In this document: piece after piece, positions 36,600 to 48,789 of the stretch
Numbering within the stretch: the first letter of the stretch is position 1
Layout of the letters: every line of letters begins with the position of its first letter
NCBI GenBank assembly: GCA_036873755.1
Contig: JAVTVY010025368.1
Location: 52,676-116,675 of the forward strand
DNA length: 64,000 nucleotides
Direction of reading: 5' to 3'
DNA from: Hanleya hanleyi
Taxonomy: Eukaryota > Mollusca > Polyplacophora > Lepidopleurida > Hanleyidae
Notes under the pieces: generated by a model
Databases searched by the model: none
What the model was told of the DNA's origin: nothing
Seen by the model: the letters and a program-made list of their open reading frames with translations, nothing else
Position numbers and translations under genes: made by a program

Positions 36600-38690
36600 T
36601 TCCTCCACTTGGCATTACAGTGCTATTAATCTGCCTATGTTTTATAGATCAAGATTGAAAGTTCTCAAAAATATATATACTTCCTAAAGTAAAAGGCAGA
36701 AATTTGCTGCTAGTACGACATGCAAAGTGAGGGGTATCATCCATAGAAATCCTGGTACGTAATTAGCATCCCAATTTCAAGCTACATGTAGCTGTCTAAA
36801 TAGCTAATTGAGGTCAAATCAGTTCAATCAGCTATAAGAAATGCAGTCGCTTCATCGCCTTTTGTCAATTCATCTGCCATGTTTATCAGAAAATCACACT
36901 AATTTTGTGTTGAATTTTGATAAACATGGTGATGGAGATCTGATGAATGACGATAAGGGAGCTTCTTGAAATTGCATGGGAACTGATAGAAACTGGCATA
37001 AGGCATTCCAAACAAAGTGGCATGATGCTCCGAGTTGGAACTCATAGGATCTCCATGGCATACCTTTTGAAACTTGGAAAAGGATGGCTTTTATATGCCA
37101 AACCAGGCAATGGCATGAAGGGAATGGCATATGCCGTTCCAATTGGAACTACTCCCCATCCAGATTAGAACACTAAACTGGGTATTGTGTATCCCATTTG
37201 GATAAAGGGCATATGCCATTCCTATCACGGAATTCATGCCCTAATTTCGAGAAGTTCCCTAAGTGGCTGCGTATCTTAAATAATGGTCTTCAGAAATGAA
37301 CACACAAACATGTAGTATATGGACTTATCAAGATACATATTTATTGTCAAATGTATTACGAACGTGATTCAACTAGGAAGTAATAGATACGGCCCTGATT
37401 TGATTCCAGTCAGAAATGTTTCACAACCCTCGCTCATTTTCAATCGTTAATATATAAGGTTGATGGTTGATGAGTGAAAGAATTAATGATGTACATTTTT
37501 TCGTTCAGTTTTTTACACAGCTGATGAAGAAGCTGACTAATATAAGGAATTATAGATGGTTCAATTGGCGGGATTATACTGTCGTCGTTGTTAGGCCTGT
37601 AGACAGCCATGTCTCCTGTGCTGGTATTTTGAGGACAGGCTGATAGATGTATTGATTTAGTGTCTTACTCACATCCCCCAGGCTGTAACAATGTCTGATA
37701 AACTTCTATACTATAGCCAAGGCTTGCCTTATTTCCACTCTTGGATCAGTGAACATGTATTGCACAGTTCTGGGTGTTTGCCAACGTTCCACTAATGATT
37801 TCTACATGGAGCCAACAAAGCATGTCATTCCAAATTGCACATGGATGAAAATTAACAAATCTGAACTTCGCCTATAAATTTCTTTCTCAACACGAAAGAG
37901 TTTTCTTTCAATAGTGGTAGTAGTCCGAATGATGCATGCTTTGTTGCACATAAAACGGTGGCAGCTTGGAGCTCAACATGATTAGAGTGGTGGGGTAGAC
38001 ATCTTTAAACACAAGTCAACTTCTCCGTCCACAATTCGAATTAACCTTGATAGATCGGATCCCCTAAATCATCCGGAATGTAAATTTCATCTACAAACCA
38101 GAGACTGACCAATCAGAATATACCCAAATATACTGTGTGTAGGGTGACGTATTCTCTCGGTAGTTACGTTGTTCCACCTTATTCAGGGGTTGAAATATTC
38201 AAAATAATTTGCCTGGCACATGAGACAGGTGATCAAAAAGTTTAGCTGTTGTCTTTAGAAATTACCCGAATATGCAATCGTTGAAATTGTCAGGTACATG
38301 TAATTCAAGCAACAAATTAATGAGACCCTGTTTCCATGCACTAATTAGCAGCAGTTTTTAATGAAAAAAAAATATTGGCTACCTGTTACTGGAGACAGGT
38401 ACTTTATTTCTCCTTGTCATTTACAGAAATTAGCAAGTAGACAGGTGTAAATTCTACTCCTGCTTATATGTCAGTAGATGTGGCCAGATACAGAGAATAC
38501 ATGTAGCCAATCGATAACCCTTTCATGCTACACATTTTGAAATCCAAATGGATTCGAGGTGTACACCTTTCGTATGTATTTATAAATTCTCGTGAACAGA
38601 GCCAGTGGACTGATATATCAAGGCTAATTCAAAGTGTGAACAGAGACTAAGTGGGCTTGTATATGAAGATGTGTGGTGGATGGTTTGCGC
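36600..38690. other. Intron with a small fold-back
   Basis: CCATGTTTATCA / TGATAAACATGG and ATTCATC / GATGAAT form an imperfect hairpin at about 36866-36947. ATGCCATTCC-type words recur at 36990-37230. Otherwise nothing recognised. Confidence 0.5.
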
Positions 38691-38915
38691 AGTGAGTGAG
38701 TGAGTGAGTAAGGATTTAACGTCGTTTTGAACTAGGTTTCAGTCATATCATGACGGTGCCGACATATGTGCCGGGATACAAGAGTGCCCACAGTTCCTAT
38801 TATCCTGGACACTGATCAGCCCTGAGCCAGTACAGCACCCGGTCACTCATCCAAGTATTGACCGGATTCAACATTGCTCAAGTCGGGTCAACACTTGAAT
38901 GGGTGTCCGGGTGTG
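38691..38915 (-). mobile_element. 5S rRNA-derived SINE (SINE3 class)
   Basis: On the minus strand a head similar to the 3' part of 5S rRNA (GTCAATACTTGGATGAG, GACCGGGTGCTGTA; 38829-38900) is followed by a body and the tail TCATGATATGACTGAAA ... GACGTTAAATCC, TCACTCACTCACTCAC. The tail matches that of the tRNA-headed SINEs in this window. The 5S internal promoter region is partly preserved. Confidence 0.8.
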
Positions 38916-39170
38916 TTCCTATCCTCGTGTAATGTTGCCTATAATGTACATGTATATAATTGAGTGTATATTGCATAATGTATGGCTGGAGAATGCGTGG
39001 ACATGTTGTTGCGTGGACATGTGGTTCAGCTGAGCATGGGGTAAATTCAATATGTGTTGACTTGTGTTATTCAATAATGTTAGAAGATATGTGAGACTTG
39101 TTTCTTTTCTTCATATCATCCTCAGATTATCTACTGCTATTAAAACTGTGTTGTTGTTGTTTAATTGTAG

Positions 39171-39333
39171 ATCCTTCACATGCACATCTCATCAGTAGAG
39201 AAACAGTCATTGACAACAGGCGGCTGCCCGCTCCAGATCCGCTGCAAGAATTTCATGATGGTCAAGTTTATCATTCCAAAAGAACGAGATTGTATGGACA
39301 TTTACCAGTCCCTTCTCAAACTCTCCCAACCAG
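39171..39333 (+). CDS. MTMR6: MTMR exon: PH-GRAM middle, with amplified 3' edge
   Basis: 54 codons plus one base, acceptor AATTGTAG, donor CAG|GTGAGC. The peptide has ISSVEKQSLTTGGCPLQIRC, then CKNF and IIPKERDC, all diagnostic of the PH-GRAM domain of MTMR6/7/8. The exon ends within LLKLSQP-G, leaving one base that is completed by the next exon. Oddity: the last 19 bases of this exon plus the donor site form part of the unit of a 52-bp tandem repeat that continues for over 1.1 kb into the intron. Only the first donor keeps the frame into the next exon. Reading on meets a TGA at 39387-39389. Confidence 0.96.
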
Positions 39334-40470
39334 GTGAGCTGATGACTCAGTCCCACATTGTCCCTGCTCAAACTCTCCCAACCAGGTGAGCTGATGACTT
39401 AGTCCCACACTGTCCCTGCTCAAACTCTCCCAACCAGGTGAGCTGATGACTTAGTCCCACATTGTCCCTGCTCAAACTCTCCCAACCAGGTGAGCTGATG
39501 ACTTAGTCCCACATTGTCCCTGCTCAAACTCTCCCAACCAGGTGAGCTGATGACTTAGTCCCACATTGTCTCTGCTCGAACTCTCCCAACCAGGTGAGCT
39601 GATGACTTAGTTCCACATTGTCCCTGCTCAAACTCTCCCAACCAGGTGAGCTGATGACTTAGTCCCACATTGTCCCCACTCAAACTCTCCCAACCAGGTG
39701 AGCTGATGACTTAGTCCCACATTGTCCCTGTTCAAACTCTCCCAACCAGGTGAGCTGATGACTTAGTCCCATATTGTCCCTGCTCAAACTCTCCCAACCA
39801 GGTGAGCTGATGACTTAGTCCCACATTGTCCCTGCTCGAACTCTCCCAACCAGGTGAGCTGATGACTTAGTCCCACATTGTCCCTGCTCAAACTCTCCCA
39901 ACCAGATGAGCTGATGACTTAGTCCCACATTGTCCCTGCTCAAACTCTCCCAACCAGGTGAGCTGATGACTTAGTCCCACACTGTCCCTGCTCAAACTCT
40001 CCCAACCCGGTGAGCTGATGACTTGGTCCCACATTGTCCCTGCTCAAACTATCCCAACCAGATGAGCTGATGACTTAGTCTCACATTGTCCCTGCTCAAA
40101 CTCTCCCAACCAGGTGAGCTGACTCAGTCACACACTGTCCCTGCTCAAACTCTCCCAACCAGGTGAGCTGACTCAGTCACACACTGTCCCTGCTCAAACT
40201 CTCCCAACCAGGTGAGCTGACTCAGTCACACACTATCACTGCTCAAATTCTCCCAACCAGGTGAGCCGATGACTCAGTCACACACTGTCCCTGCTCAAAC
40301 TCTCCCAACCAGGTGAGCCGATGACTTAGTCCCATATTGTCCCTGTTCAAACTCTCCCAACCAGGTGAGCCGATGACTCAGTCTCACACTGTCCCTGCTC
40401 AAACTCTCCCAACCGGGTGAGCTGATGACTCAGACCCACATTCTTGCTCAAACTCTCCCAACCAGTTGAG
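39315..40470 (+). repeat. 52-bp minisatellite carrying an MTMR exon edge and 5' splice site
   Basis: Unit: exon end CTCAAACTCTCCCAACCAG, then GTGAGCTGATGACTTAGTCC and CACATTGTCCCTG. The first copy is the true exon edge (GT at 39334). I count 23 copies in all. Copies end at 39385, 39437, 39489 and so on in 52-base steps; a later run has 49-base spacing (to 40260). Two copies have lost the donor (AG|AT near 39905 and 40061). The last (near 40465) has GTTGAG. Most copies keep a perfect CAG|GTGAGC. Confidence 0.97.
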
Positions 40471-41340
40471 CAGATTCACAGTCCCACAAAAACAACCCCT
40501 GTCCAAATTCTCATTACTATACATGTGAGTCGACTGAGACCAAACACAGGTGATACGTGTCATACCTTATCATGAGCAGGTGGTTTGATATGGCATGTTA
40601 TTGCTACTTATACCACAAAATTCAACTTAATCTTTTAAGAATAGCATCAACAGGTACATTGAGGCATGGCTCACAGCGGTTCATTCATCCATACTCTTTT
40701 CTATCTGTTTAGCATGGGGTGGTATTTTAAACTATTGATATTGGTATATGATAAATATGGATCAAGTTATGCTTACATTCAATGATAATTTTGAAAACTT
40801 CAGTCTTCAGGTCGAAAATAGTCCAGTTATCATTGATTAAAAGTATTTCCTATGCTGAACATATAGGAAAGAGAGTGGAAAAATGAACCGCTTTGAGCCA
40901 CGTTTCAATGCACCTGCCGGGGCTATCATCACTGCTCTAATGCTAAAGAAGCAACATGAATAAAACAGAAGTCACAAAGTACCAATTACACGTAATTTAA
41001 ATGTGTTGTGTGTGGCTGATGTATTTTGTTGTGTACTTTCTTGGTTGAAAGTAGAGGTATGGCCCCCCTACTTGAGACCACGTGGTGAACAACAACAACA
41101 ACGCAGCTGTCAACGTGAACAGTTGTGTGCTGGAAACCAAGTTGTAGCATGCCTATTGACTGTTAATTAATTAAGAATGGCTTACAAACTTTCGAGTACA
41201 CATTGTCATTGAGCAGAAACTGTTAATCCTGTGGAGGTGAGAAGTATGTCACTTGCTGGCTTGTTGTGGCAGGTTCTTCTGCAGCCCTCTTTGCTGGTCC
41301 AAGGTGTTACCACGCAGATTCCCACTGTGATATTTACATG
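40471..41340. other. Intron; inverted relative of 20565-20640
   Basis: 40769-40857 is the inverse of 20565-20640, and 40860-40925 matches 20730-20795 directly. No coding signal. Confidence 0.5.
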
Positions 41341-41341
41341 T

Positions 41342-42750
41342 ATGCCCCCCCTCTAATTAGAGGGCATATAGCGATCGCTTTGTCCGTCCGTCCGTCGGGG
41401 CGTCTGTCCATCCGTCTGTCTCCGTCCGAGTTTCTTGTCCGCGCGATATCTCAGGTAATATTTGATGGACAGGATTGAAACTTGCATGGAATGTGCCCAG
41501 TACCTCGTAGTTGTGCAGCGTACAGTTTTTTCCGAGTTTCGGTATAATTTTCAAGAGTTATGGCCCTTTTTCTGAAATCTCTGTGAATGGGACTTGTCCG
41601 GGCTGGATCTTGGTTAATATTGTATGGACAAGTATGAAATTTGCATGATATGTGGTCAGTGCCCCACAGTTGTGCAGCGTAAAGTTTCTCCCCGTTTCGT
41701 TTATATTTTCAAGAGTTATGGCCCTTTGTTCCTGAAATCTCCATGAATTGGGACTTGTCCGGGCTGGATCTCGGTTAATATTGTAGGGACAATTATGAAA
41801 TTTGCAGCATATGTGGTCAGTGCCCTGTAGTTGTGCAGCATGAAGTTTCTCCGCGTTTTGCGTATATTTTCAAGAGTTATGGCCCTTTTTTTCTTGAAAT
41901 CTTTGTGAAGTGGGACTTGTCCGGGCTGGATCTCGGTTAATATTGTATGGACAAGTATGAAATTTTCAAGATATGTGGTCAGTGCCCTGTAGTTGTGCAG
42001 TGTGAAGTTTCTCTGCCTTTCGCATATATTTTCAAGAGTTACATATGGCCCTTTTTTTCTTCAAATCTTTGTGAATTGAGACTTGTCCAGGCTGAATCTC
42101 GGTTAATGTTGTATGGACAATTAAGAAATTTGTAGGATGTGTGGTCAGTGCCCTGTAGTTGTGCAGCGTGAAGTTTCTCCGCGTTTCACTTATATTTTCA
42201 AGAGTTATGGCCCTTTTTTCTTGAAATCTTTGTAAAGTGGGACTTGTCCGGGCTGGATCTCGGTTAATATTGTATGAAATTTTCAGGATATGTGGTCAGT
42301 GCCCTGTAGTTGTGCAGTGTGAAGTTTGTCTGCCTTCCACATATATTTTCAAGAGTTATGGCCCTTTTTTTCTTCAAATCTTTGTGAATTGAGACTTGTC
42401 CAGGCTGAATCTCGGTTTAAATGTTGTATGGACAATTAAGAAATTTGCAGGATGTGTGGTCAGTGCCCTGTAGTTGTGCAGCGTGAAGTTTCTCCGCGTT
42501 TCGCTTATATTTTCATGAGTTATGGCCCTTTTTTCTTGAAATCTTTGTGAATTGGGACTTGTCCAGGCTGGATCTCGGTTAATATTGCATGGACAAGTAT
42601 GAAATTTGCATGATATGTGATCAATGCCCCATTGTTGTGCAGGATGAAGTTTCTCTGCTTTCGGTTATATTTTGAAGAGTTATGATCCTTTGTTTATCAA
42701 ACCTAAGTGAATGGGATATATTTATTTGTCCAGGCTGGATCTCAGTCCAT
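41342..42750 (+). mobile_element. Tandem-repeat element, family X (about 162-bp units)
   Basis: Head hairpin ATGCCCCCCCTCTAATTAGAGGGCAT (with the core palindrome CCCTCTAATTAGAGGG), then GTCCGTCCGTCCGTC and about eight units with GGGACTTGTCCGGGCTGG (near 41589, 41752, 41912, 42078, 42239, 42391, 42555, 42725), TGTGGTCAGTGCCC, TAGTTGTGCAGCGTG and AAGAGTTATGGCCCTTT. Some units are shortened. Confidence 0.8.
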
Positions 42751-43924
42751 AACCGATTTGGAAATGGCTATATATATGTCATTTTACATTCCAAAGCAGA
42801 CCACATAGGTCCTGAAGCATGAAATTGCCCCAAAAAGAGTTAATTGGGTGCAAAATTCAAAGTTTACTGATGGCTTCATAATTTCACCACAATATACTCC
42901 CAAGGATTGTAGGTCTCATTTTCGGATTGGACGAAGCCCCGGTGACCATCTTGCATCAAAACATTGTATTATCACTTGTTGGTCGATACTTCGAATATGT
43001 ATTATGCGAGGCATGGCAAAAAAATTTACTGAAATAGAATTTTCATAATCATGAAGGCCTCCACCGACCAATACAGAACAGAACAATGGCGGGGCAGTGT
43101 CGGATTAAAGCGGAAGGGGGGGCATACAATTGAGCAATCTCTGATTGCTTCCTTCCTGTGTTTTTTTGTTTTTTTCTATTTAATGAATGAAAGTCTTTCT
43201 GTGTATTTGGAATAACTTTGAATGGAAAATATTTATGGCCCGAAATATCCTTGTCGCATTGTTATTTCGACGACATGCATTATTTAACTGGTGTGAGGAA
43301 GACTACACCATAACGGTCCATTCTGTGATTGCTTGCAGCCGAATGCTACCACCAGATCACACATTAGCGCCATCATACATCGCGACATGTACTGCTACTA
43401 CTGGAGATTGTGAAATAAATTGAAAATATTAACGATCTGAAATTAGAAGGTTAGTAAATTACCGCTATGGCAGACTGTCTAATCATTTCACATTCTGTAT
43501 GAAAAGTCAGAGCATCCGGTTAGCTTTGGTTTAGTCAATGAGTCTGTATTTTTGTGTTGGTTGTCAGCGATCTATTTACAAACGGGAAAAAAGTCACAAA
43601 ACTATATTATTTTAAGCTGACATTTTATTTTGAAAGTGTTAAGAGACTCAGACTGGACAAAACAATTTTCACAAATATAATCCACCCAAGCATTACTGCA
43701 TGCTGTTCAGCTGGGATTACATCGCCATATGAGCCTCTGTCAAGACTGGAAAGAACAACAGCAGCTTAATTGATATTTTGACAATTCATTATAAAGCGAT
43801 TATTCTATAATGCGGTTTTTAATTAGGGGACAATATAGCATGTTATGGCGAGGTTGCACTGTATCAGACTGTTAGAACTTCACACCTGATCTTCATATAA
43901 TAAGCCAAGTCATTACCCTGTACA
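42751..43924. other. Intron, nothing recognised
   Basis: No exon or repeat identified with confidence. Confidence 0.45.
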
Positions 43925-44100
43925 TATGGCCTCGCTATAAGGTGCCTCGATATAGCGCTGATTCTGATACAAGGCGGGTGCTGTTGTGTCCCCCAAATTA
44001 ACAAATGCATATCATTTCAGCGCTTTTATAAAGCTGAAAATCTATAAGGTCGTTCAAATTTGGTCCCCCAATAACAGCGTTATAGCGAGGTTAGACTGTA
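43925..44100 (+). repeat. Dispersed repeat, relative of 18120-18290
   Basis: See 18120-18290. GGCGAGGTTGCACTGTAT near 43848 is a further scrap of the same family. Confidence 0.6.
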
Positions 44101-44210
44101 ATGCAATGCTGTTGTGTAGATATTCCACATTGCGGAAGTTTGCTCGAACGTAATAACAGCTACATATAATAAGCAAAAGGTCTGATAGTCCAATACATGT
44201 AGATGACTGC

Positions 44211-44240
44211 AGAGAGAGAGAGAGAAAGAGAGAGAGAGAG
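44211..44240. repeat. (GA)n microsatellite
   Basis: About 15 GA dinucleotides with one interruption (GAAAGA). Confidence 0.9.
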
Positions 44241-45682
44241 TGTCATCATCTTTTGAACTAATGGACAAGGAGGCCAGGAGATTTATTCTGTTGATTAACC
44301 CTGACAAATACATTCACATGTAGCATGATGTGCCTACAGCGATGCTCCCATACCTACTGGGGCATGGTCCATTTCCGTTCCATCTTTATTCGATTCCCTC
44401 CTTCAGCGAGTGTGATTTCCGCAATTCGGTAATGCTTGCCGATGATGGTCTGATCAGCTTATTTCTCAGTCTTGTGCCTTTCTTCTGATCGATCTGTCGA
44501 GCAATAATTGGTCCATCAGCATAGATTTCCCAAATGACTGACCCCTAAAGGTTTTCAATCTCAACTTTGGCCTAATGAGGTTATATCCTTAGATATCGAC
44601 CCATCTACATATGTTAGAACTGGGTAGGTTCGCCTATAATTGAATATGGGATTAAATTGATATTGCATGTTCAGTTGGGAGCTGTTAGTCGGTTAGTTGA
44701 AGAAGTTGTTCTTTTTCATTCGCTGGTGTGGGAATAATTTTCTGGGCATTACCCATCTTGAATTGGTTTGCAGGCTGTCATTTTCACGTTTGATATCCTA
44801 TCTTGGATTATTTCTATTTTTTTAGATTTAAAGTTCACACTTAGTTTTATTAGATTTCAAACTGGGCATTTAATATATGTAATTTCAAGTAGAAAGTTCA
44901 AGGTACATGTAGTAAAGGTTTACCCAAGCAGGGTAATTACAGAAACATGGGCTAGGTCCTGGATGGCTGAAATACTCGTTATGATCAAATCACCCAGCGA
45001 ATATGGTTTCATGAGCGCATAGTTCTGTTTGGAAAACCCCGACAGAAGTACCCTGTATGACCTCTTCAAAACTATAGTTTGACTGGCTATTCGAAGGACA
45101 TGTGAAATTATGTTGAACAGCTCTGTTTTTGATTCGCTATCCATTTCATAATGTGTCTTCTTTGAATAATTTACCCATTCAGTATTTCAAGAAAAATCTC
45201 ATTCAATTTGATATGTGATGATTATTGTGGATGTCTCACGTAACAATCATTTGTTTGTTTGTTTGCCACTCCCGCGTAAAAATCTGCATTGAATTCATGA
45301 AGATCGAGATAGTACAAATTTCAGTGAAATTTCACGATGAATTTCGATATTTTTATAGTGATTTTGACACTAAACATGGTTACAAAATTATCACATAAAA
45401 TTGGTGTGTAATCAGTTGATTATTCCGATAATCATCATCTGCATGTACCATCAAAAGAATAATATTAAGCCACTGTTCCAACAGTCTCTCATGTCTGTAA
45501 AATTTGCGAACTTTTGATCACTCCTAGATGTTGTATTGTGAGGGTGATCATTGTGTTGTGAGAGTCATTCACCCTTGTTGGTATTGCTCTCCAATACATT
45601 TTCATTTTCCAGGAGAGTGATAAATAACTCCCCTGGGGAATAGTTAGGTGAGTGATGGAAAGGAGGAGTGATCATTCTCCTT
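44241..45682. other. Intron, nothing recognised
   Basis: AT-rich; no repeat or exon recognised. Confidence 0.45.
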
Positions 45683-46053
45683 AAAGCCCAACGCACACAG
45701 CACACATTTTGTTGTATTAGAACAAAAACAGTGTTCCAAGCTGTTTTTGTCCGGAACAAATGTTTGTGAGATCAAACTTGTTTGATTTTACGAACATGTT
45801 TCACCACGGAACAAGTTTTTGTCGTCTGTGTGCGGTGACTGCGAACATTTCTCGGTACATTTTCCAACTATTAAATCTTCAACTGGCGAGCTGCACCCAT
45901 GTGACATTGGAGGCTGCGTCTACTTGTTATGCTTGTGGTGCTGGCGGTTTACTTCGAGATGAAATGCTCTCTGTGTGGAACAAAAACAGGCAAAAACATG
46001 AAACAATGTTTTTGTTCTAATACAACAGAGTGTTCGCTGTGTGAATTGGGCTT
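45683..46053. mobile_element. MITE, AAGCCCAACGCACAC family, copy 1
   Basis: Left end AAAGCCCAACGCACACAG ... TTGTATTAGAACAAAAAC pairs with right end GTTTTTGTTCTAATACAACA ... GTGTGAATTGGGCTT: inverted ends of about 47 bp with mismatches. The interior GTTCCAAGCTGTTT, GAACATGTTT and GGTGCTGGCGGTTT is shared with 50850-51240. Confidence 0.8.
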
Positions 46054-46523
46054 AAAATGAGAGACAACGTTCAATCACCATGATCACCAACAAATGATAG
46101 AACTGATGAAGTGTACTGTCCAATTACCGTGTTGATTTATTATTGTGGGGTACAGGGAGCTGTCCATTGATGCCGTGTTCTAATTATGAGGACACTATAG
46201 ATGAACCAGTAGTAATTAACAAGATTTACGTGTAATATTTAGTTTGTTAAATCTGCTGAAGTGACTTATGTGATTAGTGACAAGTGGATGGTATCCTCTA
46301 TGGAGAGAGGAGCTTCATCAGTCTGTTAGTGGCAGATAAGCTGACAGATATTGATTATAACAGTTATAATGTGTAACATGAGCCTTTATATCCTCAACAG
46401 ATCTGCCAATGTTGTGGAACTAATTCATCTCACAGCAGTGACATTTTGCACATACCAACTTCTCAACTCAATTTTTACAGTTTTATTCCCAAATTACATG
46501 GAAATTATTTCAAACTTGAAGAA

Positions 46524-46635
46524 AATCACTAGTATGTGTGCCTCGTATGATAATCACTAGTATGTGTGCCTCGTATGATAATCACTAGTATGTGTGCCTC
46601 GTATGATAATCACTAGTATGTGTGCCTCGCATGAT
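46524..46635 (+). repeat. 28-bp tandem repeat, four copies
   Basis: AATCACTAGTATGTGTGCCT + CGTATGAT, four near-perfect copies (the last has CGCATGAT). Confidence 0.9.
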
Positions 46636-46654
46636 ATTTTGATGTCACTATGAT

Positions 46655-46775
46655 CATTGACACAATGACACAGCATTCATGCCGGTCATCGAGAGCAAAA
46701 GAAAATAGGACCGGTTACCCCACATTGCAAACCGTATCTTGAAAACATCGTTAAATCCTACTCCTCACTCAATCA
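46655..46775 (+). mobile_element. Diverged SINE fragment
   Basis: GAAAATAGGACCGG, then TGAAAACATCGTTAAATCC and CTCACTCAATCAC resemble the common SINE 3' end. Confidence 0.4.
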
Positions 46776-47358
46776 CTGCAGACCGTATCCATATGTTGCG
46801 TGCCTTGCCATAATATATGCTGTGCAACCGACAGACCAGGGTATTGGAAGATCTGTATTGAGCGGATAAAAAATGTCTGGCTTTACACTATCCCATCACT
46901 CTGACCCAAGCATAGTAATCTATCACATTTTAATGAGACATGCAGAGGAGACAAATTTTTTTTTGACATTTCAATGGATTTGTATGAAATTTTAGAATGG
47001 ATATACATGTATGCACAGAACGAGTTTAGTTTTCTTTAAATTCGCTTGATTATGTTTGTATTACACAGTCTTTCATTTTTGAAAATAACTGGAGAGCTGT
47101 GAATCACGCATTATAAGCAATACTCTATCTCCCCAAACATGCCTGCGAATGAATATGTATTGATGCTGCCCATACTGATTGCGTCAGGCTGATAATTAAA
47201 TAAAATATAATGCATAGTAATATAACTGCATCTCAGCTATTGCCAATACACATTGTAAAACAAATACTTTATAGTGTATTCTCTTCTGTAATTGGTATGT
47301 GTTTTACTTTACAGCGTGTATTTCTACTGATACAGTGTTCTGTATTTTGTGATTGTAG

Positions 47359-47513
47359 GAAATATTGAGGATCTTTATGCATTCCAATACACAGTCGCGG
47401 ACGATAGCCCCAAATCTGATGGTTGGGACATGTTTGACATTCAGACAGATTACCTACGTATGGGTGTGCCTAATGGACACTGGGTCCTGACAAACCTTAA
47501 TAAAGAATATGAG
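47359..47513 (+). CDS. MTMR6: MTMR exon: PH-GRAM to phosphatase linker
   Basis: 155 bases between GATTGTAG and GTATGT. With the base carried from the previous exon it encodes 52 residues. IEDLYAFQY and DYLRMGVPNGHW match the segment that joins the PH-GRAM domain to the N-terminal part of the myotubularin phosphatase fold (vertebrate counterparts read E-D-L-Y-A-F and Y-x-R-M-G-V-P-N). It ends in phase 0 after NKEYE. A plain long intron of 5.1 kb follows, containing SINEs, two MITEs and a nested hAT-like element. Confidence 0.96.
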
Positions 47514-47683
47514 GTATGTATGAAGATTGTCATGGATTTGGTGAATGAAAAGTTACATGAATGACTGGAGATTATGTATATGTAAGATACAGTGTGCTGA
47601 ACGTTTTGCATAAAATTACAGAGTGTCTTATCATGTAACTGTTTTATCAAATGATCATGCAACTGTTTTATCCAACATCGAGT

Positions 47684-47910
47684 TGGCCCTCGGTGGCCGA
47701 GTGGTCTAAGGCGCTTCGCTGGTGACCGCTAGCCTCACACCGCTGAACCGGCCCAGCTGGTCCATGTGTCAAAGTTTGTCAGTTACTTGCCGAAGGGCGG
47801 TGGTTCTCTCCGGGTACTCCGCCTTCCTCCACCAACCAAACTGACTGTCACCATATGAGTGAAACAAACTTGAGTGTGACATTAAGCCAAATTCCCTCCC
47901 TCCCTCCAAC
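47684..47910 (+). mobile_element. tRNA(Ser/Leu)-like SINE
   Basis: GGTGGCCGAGTGGTCTAAGG (A box, Ser/Leu-like) begins the element. The B box is degraded. The body GTCAGTTACTTGCCGAAGGG, CTCCACCAACCAAACTGAC, ATGAGTGAAACAAACTTGAG, GTGACATTAAGCC follows. Resembles widespread invertebrate SINE bodies (possibly MetaSINE type; family name uncertain). It lies 170 bases after an MTMR exon. Confidence 0.8.
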
Positions 47911-48104
47911 ATCGAGTACGGTCTCCTTGGTCCTACATGTAATCCTTTGGAGAAGAGATCGGCCGTGGTCTATATGAAGGATGCGGATTTTGAAATACTC
48001 CACAGTCGACTTGTGTAGTAAACATATCATAAGGAAACGATCAAAGGATAATTGAGGAATTATTGGATAAGTACCCAGCTATGACCAGTCAGGGGCCCAA
48101 CATA

Positions 48105-48300
48105 TAGAAGTTATAAAATTATAAGCTCTTTATATTATATCAAAATCCTCACTGTTCACAAAATAATGATATTTTGACCAGTAGTGAAGTCAAAGGCTGA
48201 CCTCTGTGAAGCCCTTAACAACCCTCTTGACGTTAAGTGCATATGGTCAATTCATAAAACTTACATAATCAGGAGATGAAAACCTAGATACATGTATTAT
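48105..48300 (-). repeat. Dispersed repeat, inverted relative of 8269-8513
   Basis: See 8269-8513. Confidence 0.65.
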
Positions 48301-48536
48301 AAATCAGCTTATGTCATATCTCAGATTTTTTCCTCAGTTACGTATATTTTTCCCCAAAAGCCAAGAGATCAAGGTCGATTAATGAGGTATTACTTAAGAC
48401 CACACTTGTTTTTGAAGAGCAGGACTCATTTTTGTTTACTATGCAAATCAAAATTCCATGTATATAATATTGTTAAGTTATAAGGCACTCTGTTGATGGA
48501 ATGTTGATGTAACATATCTGTCCAAATCCAATCTTC

Positions 48537-48650
48537 TGTCACCCCTGGAGCCCCGGGGGTAAAACGGAATAGCCCTCTATTCGTGGGATTCCTGGGTTTG
48601 AAAAGAAATAGGACCCAAAAATCTGATATGATTGGAAGATGGTTGAAATA
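48537..48650 (+). mobile_element. SINE fragment
   Basis: GGGATTCCTGGGTTTGAAAA, GAAATAGGACCC and TGATATGATTGGAAGATGG match the 11320-11585 SINE, with the tail degraded. Confidence 0.55.
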
Positions 48651-48789
48651 TATCATGTTTTATTCTATCTGGTTGACTTTTTGTGACAATTCCTTCAACA
48701 AACATTTTGTGGTCAAATGGGGACCACACCTCATAACTTTTCAGATTTATTGCTATACATGTACATGTATGTGGTTCATAACCTGGCTA

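Noticed and set aside
38829..38900. Functional 5S rRNA gene
   Set aside because: Only part of 5S is recognisable, it is diverged, and it is followed by a SINE tail.
47684..47760. Functional tRNA-Ser/Leu gene
   Set aside because: Only the 5' A-box part is tRNA-like; the B box and acceptor pairing are degraded and a SINE body follows.
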